64,000 nucleotides of DNA from Acetobacter orientalis (GTDB lineage: Bacteria; Pseudomonadota; Alphaproteobacteria; Acetobacterales; Acetobacteraceae), in NCBI RefSeq assembly GCF_000963965.1, contig NZ_BAMX01000010.1, positions 62,001 to 126,000 of the forward strand, in the 5' to 3' direction. A model generated the notes under the pieces. That model worked only from the letters and a program-made list of their open reading frames with translations. It had not been told where the DNA came from and did not search any database. Position numbers and translations under genes: made by a program. This document shows, piece by piece, positions 62,572 to 64,000 of the stretch (the stretch's first letter is position 1; each line of letters begins with the position of its first letter).

Positions 62572-64000
62572 ATGTGCCCGGATACACGCCGCAGTAAAAT
62601 ACTTTACGCCCTACCCCTCTCCCTCCTTGTTAGTGGAGAGGTCTGGGCGGCAGATCCGGAACATAGCGCGCCCTCCAACACCTCAGCCTCCTCATCCCAC
62701 GCGGCACAAAAAGCGGCAAAAAACGGCAAAGCAGCTTCAGAAAGTGTTGAGGTACGCGGTAGACGCATTTCAACCATTGCGTCCTCTGCCACCAAGTCAG
62801 ACACACCATTGATTGAAACTGCACAATCGGTCACGGTTATTACCCGCAACGAAATGAACATTCGTGGTGTGCTTAACCTTAACCAAGCTATTCGGTATGC
62901 GGCCGGTATTACATCAGACCTACGTGGTGGGGGCGTAGGCACCCGGTATGACCAGTTCCAGCTCCGTGGTTTTACTGTACCCACTTTTCTGGACGGCTTA
63001 AAATTACAACCCAGCACAGGGTATGCCACAGCCCAGACCGATACCTCGCGCCTTGAAAGGGTAGAGGTGCTTAAAGGCCCCTCCTCCGCTTTGTATGGCC
63101 AGTCTAGCCCCGGTGGGTTGGTAGCTCTGTCTAGCAAAACGCCCCTAGACCAGAAATTTTATGGTGACATTGCCGCAACAGGGGGCAGTTTTGACCTGTA
63201 TAGGGTTGATGCAGACGTAGGCGGGTACGCCACAAAAGATGGCTTTGTGCGCTACCGTCTATACGGCACGGCCAACGGCCAACATAGCCAGCTAAGCCGC
63301 ACAGGTAGCCGCCGTTTTTCAATCAGCCCTTCTTTTTCGTTTGGTGGCAACGGCCCCACAACACTCACACTTATTGGCAATTACCAATACGACCCAGAAA
63401 ACGGCACTTATGGTGGTGCACCTTTACTTGGCTCGCTTGTACGCGCACCTTTTGGCTACCTACCCCGCAATTTTTATGATGGTGACGCCTCTTTTGAGAA
63501 GTTCAACCGCCGCCAAGGGGCCATTACTTACATCTTTAATCACCAGTTCAACAAAGACTGGAGCTTTTCAACCCGTGGCCGCTACGACGATATTATGGCA
63601 CAGTACCGTAGCGTATATGATAGCGGCTACTATACTGGTCCCACAACGCTGGCACGTTCTGCCATTCAAACAAACGAGCACACCCACAATCTAGCCTTTG
63701 ACAGTGCGTTTAAAGGTAAAGTGTATACAGGCCCCCTCACACATTCCATGATGTTTGGGTTTGATTACATGCAGCAAAGTGCCTCAGAAGTAGGGCTTTA
63801 TGGCTCAGCCGAGAGCATGGACGTACTGCACCCCAACTACCACATGGCCTACCCCACCCTCTCGCCATGGATAAACTACCAAACAGATTCTCATCAGATT
63901 GGTGTTTATGGACAAGACGAAATTCGATACAAAGGTCTGGTATTAACAGGCAGTTTGCGTAACGACTGGTACCGCTCCAACCAGCTAAACCGCGCAAATA
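62572..64000 (+). CDS. TonB-dependent siderophore receptor, 3' end outside window
   Basis: At least 476 residues, open to the right edge. Signal peptide MCPDTRRSKILYALPLSLLV ends WAA. A TonB-box/linker region (SESVEVRGRRI) precedes the plug domain: LIETAQSVTVITRNEMNIRG, FQLRGFTVPTFLDGLKL and TSRLERVEVLKGPSSALYGQ, then SSPGGLVALSSK. After that the beta-barrel begins. The plug motifs are those of the FpvA/FhuA-type ferric-siderophore receptors. It imports a ferric siderophore using TonB-ExbBD. No ribosome site stands out at the ATG. A Fur-like box lies upstream. Confidence 0.92.
   Translation, partial: MCPDTRRSKILYALPLSLLVSGEVWAADPEHSAPSNTSASSSHAAQKAAKNGKAASESVEVRGRRISTIASSATKSDTPLIETAQSVTVITRNEMNIRGVLNLNQAIRYAAGITSDLRGGGVGTRYDQFQLRGFTVPTFLDGLKLQPSTGYATAQTDTSRLERVEVLKGPSSALYGQSSPGGLVALSSKTPLDQKFYGDIAATGGSFDLYRVDADVGGYATKDGFVRYRLYGTANGQHSQLSRTGSRRFSISPSFSFGGNGPTTLTLIGNYQYDPENGTYGGAPLLGSLVRAPFGYLPRNFYDGDASFEKFNRRQGAITYIFNHQFNKDWSFSTRGRYDDIMAQYRSVYDSGYYTGPTTLARSAIQTNEHTHNLAFDSAFKGKVYTGPLTHSMMFGFDYMQQSASEVGLYGSAESMDVLHPNYHMAYPTLSPWINYQTDSHQIGVYGQDEIRYKGLVLTGSLRNDWYRSNQLNRAN

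Overview
The window looks like a chromosomal stretch of an acetic acid bacterium (Acetobacteraceae, probably Acetobacter or a close relative). The basis is a complete pqqABCDE cluster, a membrane PQQ-dependent glucose dehydrogenase with five N-terminal membrane helices, an OprB-type sugar porin, and alphaproteobacterial versions of hom, glpX, rpoH, glnB-glnA and a ClpP variant. The genus is inferred from gene content and general style, not from any search.

Layout. 1-6660: a minus-strand run with metX (cut by the left edge), lepA, an S24-like regulator, a small winged-helix-like protein, an ABC-F ATPase and an NmrA-like oxidoreductase. 6734-9060: two paralogous small membrane proteins on either side of a Nudix hydrolase, with very AT-rich 5' regions, then a CpxP/Spy-like periplasmic protein. 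9242-12440: pqqABCDE, with a strong terminator-like hairpin between pqqA and pqqB. 12527-16468: an exported protein, a ferritin-like protein, a ClpP homologue and an OmpA-like lipoprotein. 16648-23226: a plus-strand run alaC, hom, glpX, recJ and an MFS transporter. 23227-30408: a decayed fragment resembling hom, a GNAT acetyltransferase, rpoH, an amino-acid permease, an exported aldose 1-epimerase, glnA and glnB (with a candidate sigma-54 promoter). 30646-31967: an aminotransferase and tRNA-His.

31951-38459 is a compact 6.5 kb integrated element. It is bounded by a perfect 30-bp direct repeat whose left copy is the 3' end of tRNA-His. It carries a tyrosine integrase, a convergent serine recombinase, a KTSC-domain protein, a phage-virion-like low-complexity protein, an HNH endonuclease and several small proteins. 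No capsid, terminase, portal or lysis gene is recognisable, so it is either a phage satellite or a collapsed prophage. The DNA just right of the right att copy is collinear with the element's own left end, including a decayed integrase start, so a related older element was probably there before. A repeat family of three copies sits only in the element's gene-free spaces. This is the most likely place for something undescribed.

39003-50785: glucose dehydrogenase gcd, a DEAD-box helicase, rluD, a FecCD-type permease with its ATPase but no binding protein, selO, ilvE, a class A acid phosphatase and an SMR efflux protein. 50757-60857: an OprB porin divergent from a five-gene heavy-metal RND efflux and two-component cluster. 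61101-64000: a royal-jelly-type beta-propeller protein and a TonB-dependent siderophore receptor (cut by the right edge) with a Fur-box-like palindrome upstream.

Functional links: pqqABCDE makes the cofactor for gcd. The exported mutarotase could supply the beta-glucose that gcd oxidises in the periplasm, and the OprB porin could admit sugars. alaC/hom/metX/ilvE serve amino-acid synthesis and glnB/glnA serve nitrogen assimilation. No CRISPR array or recognised defence cassette was found.
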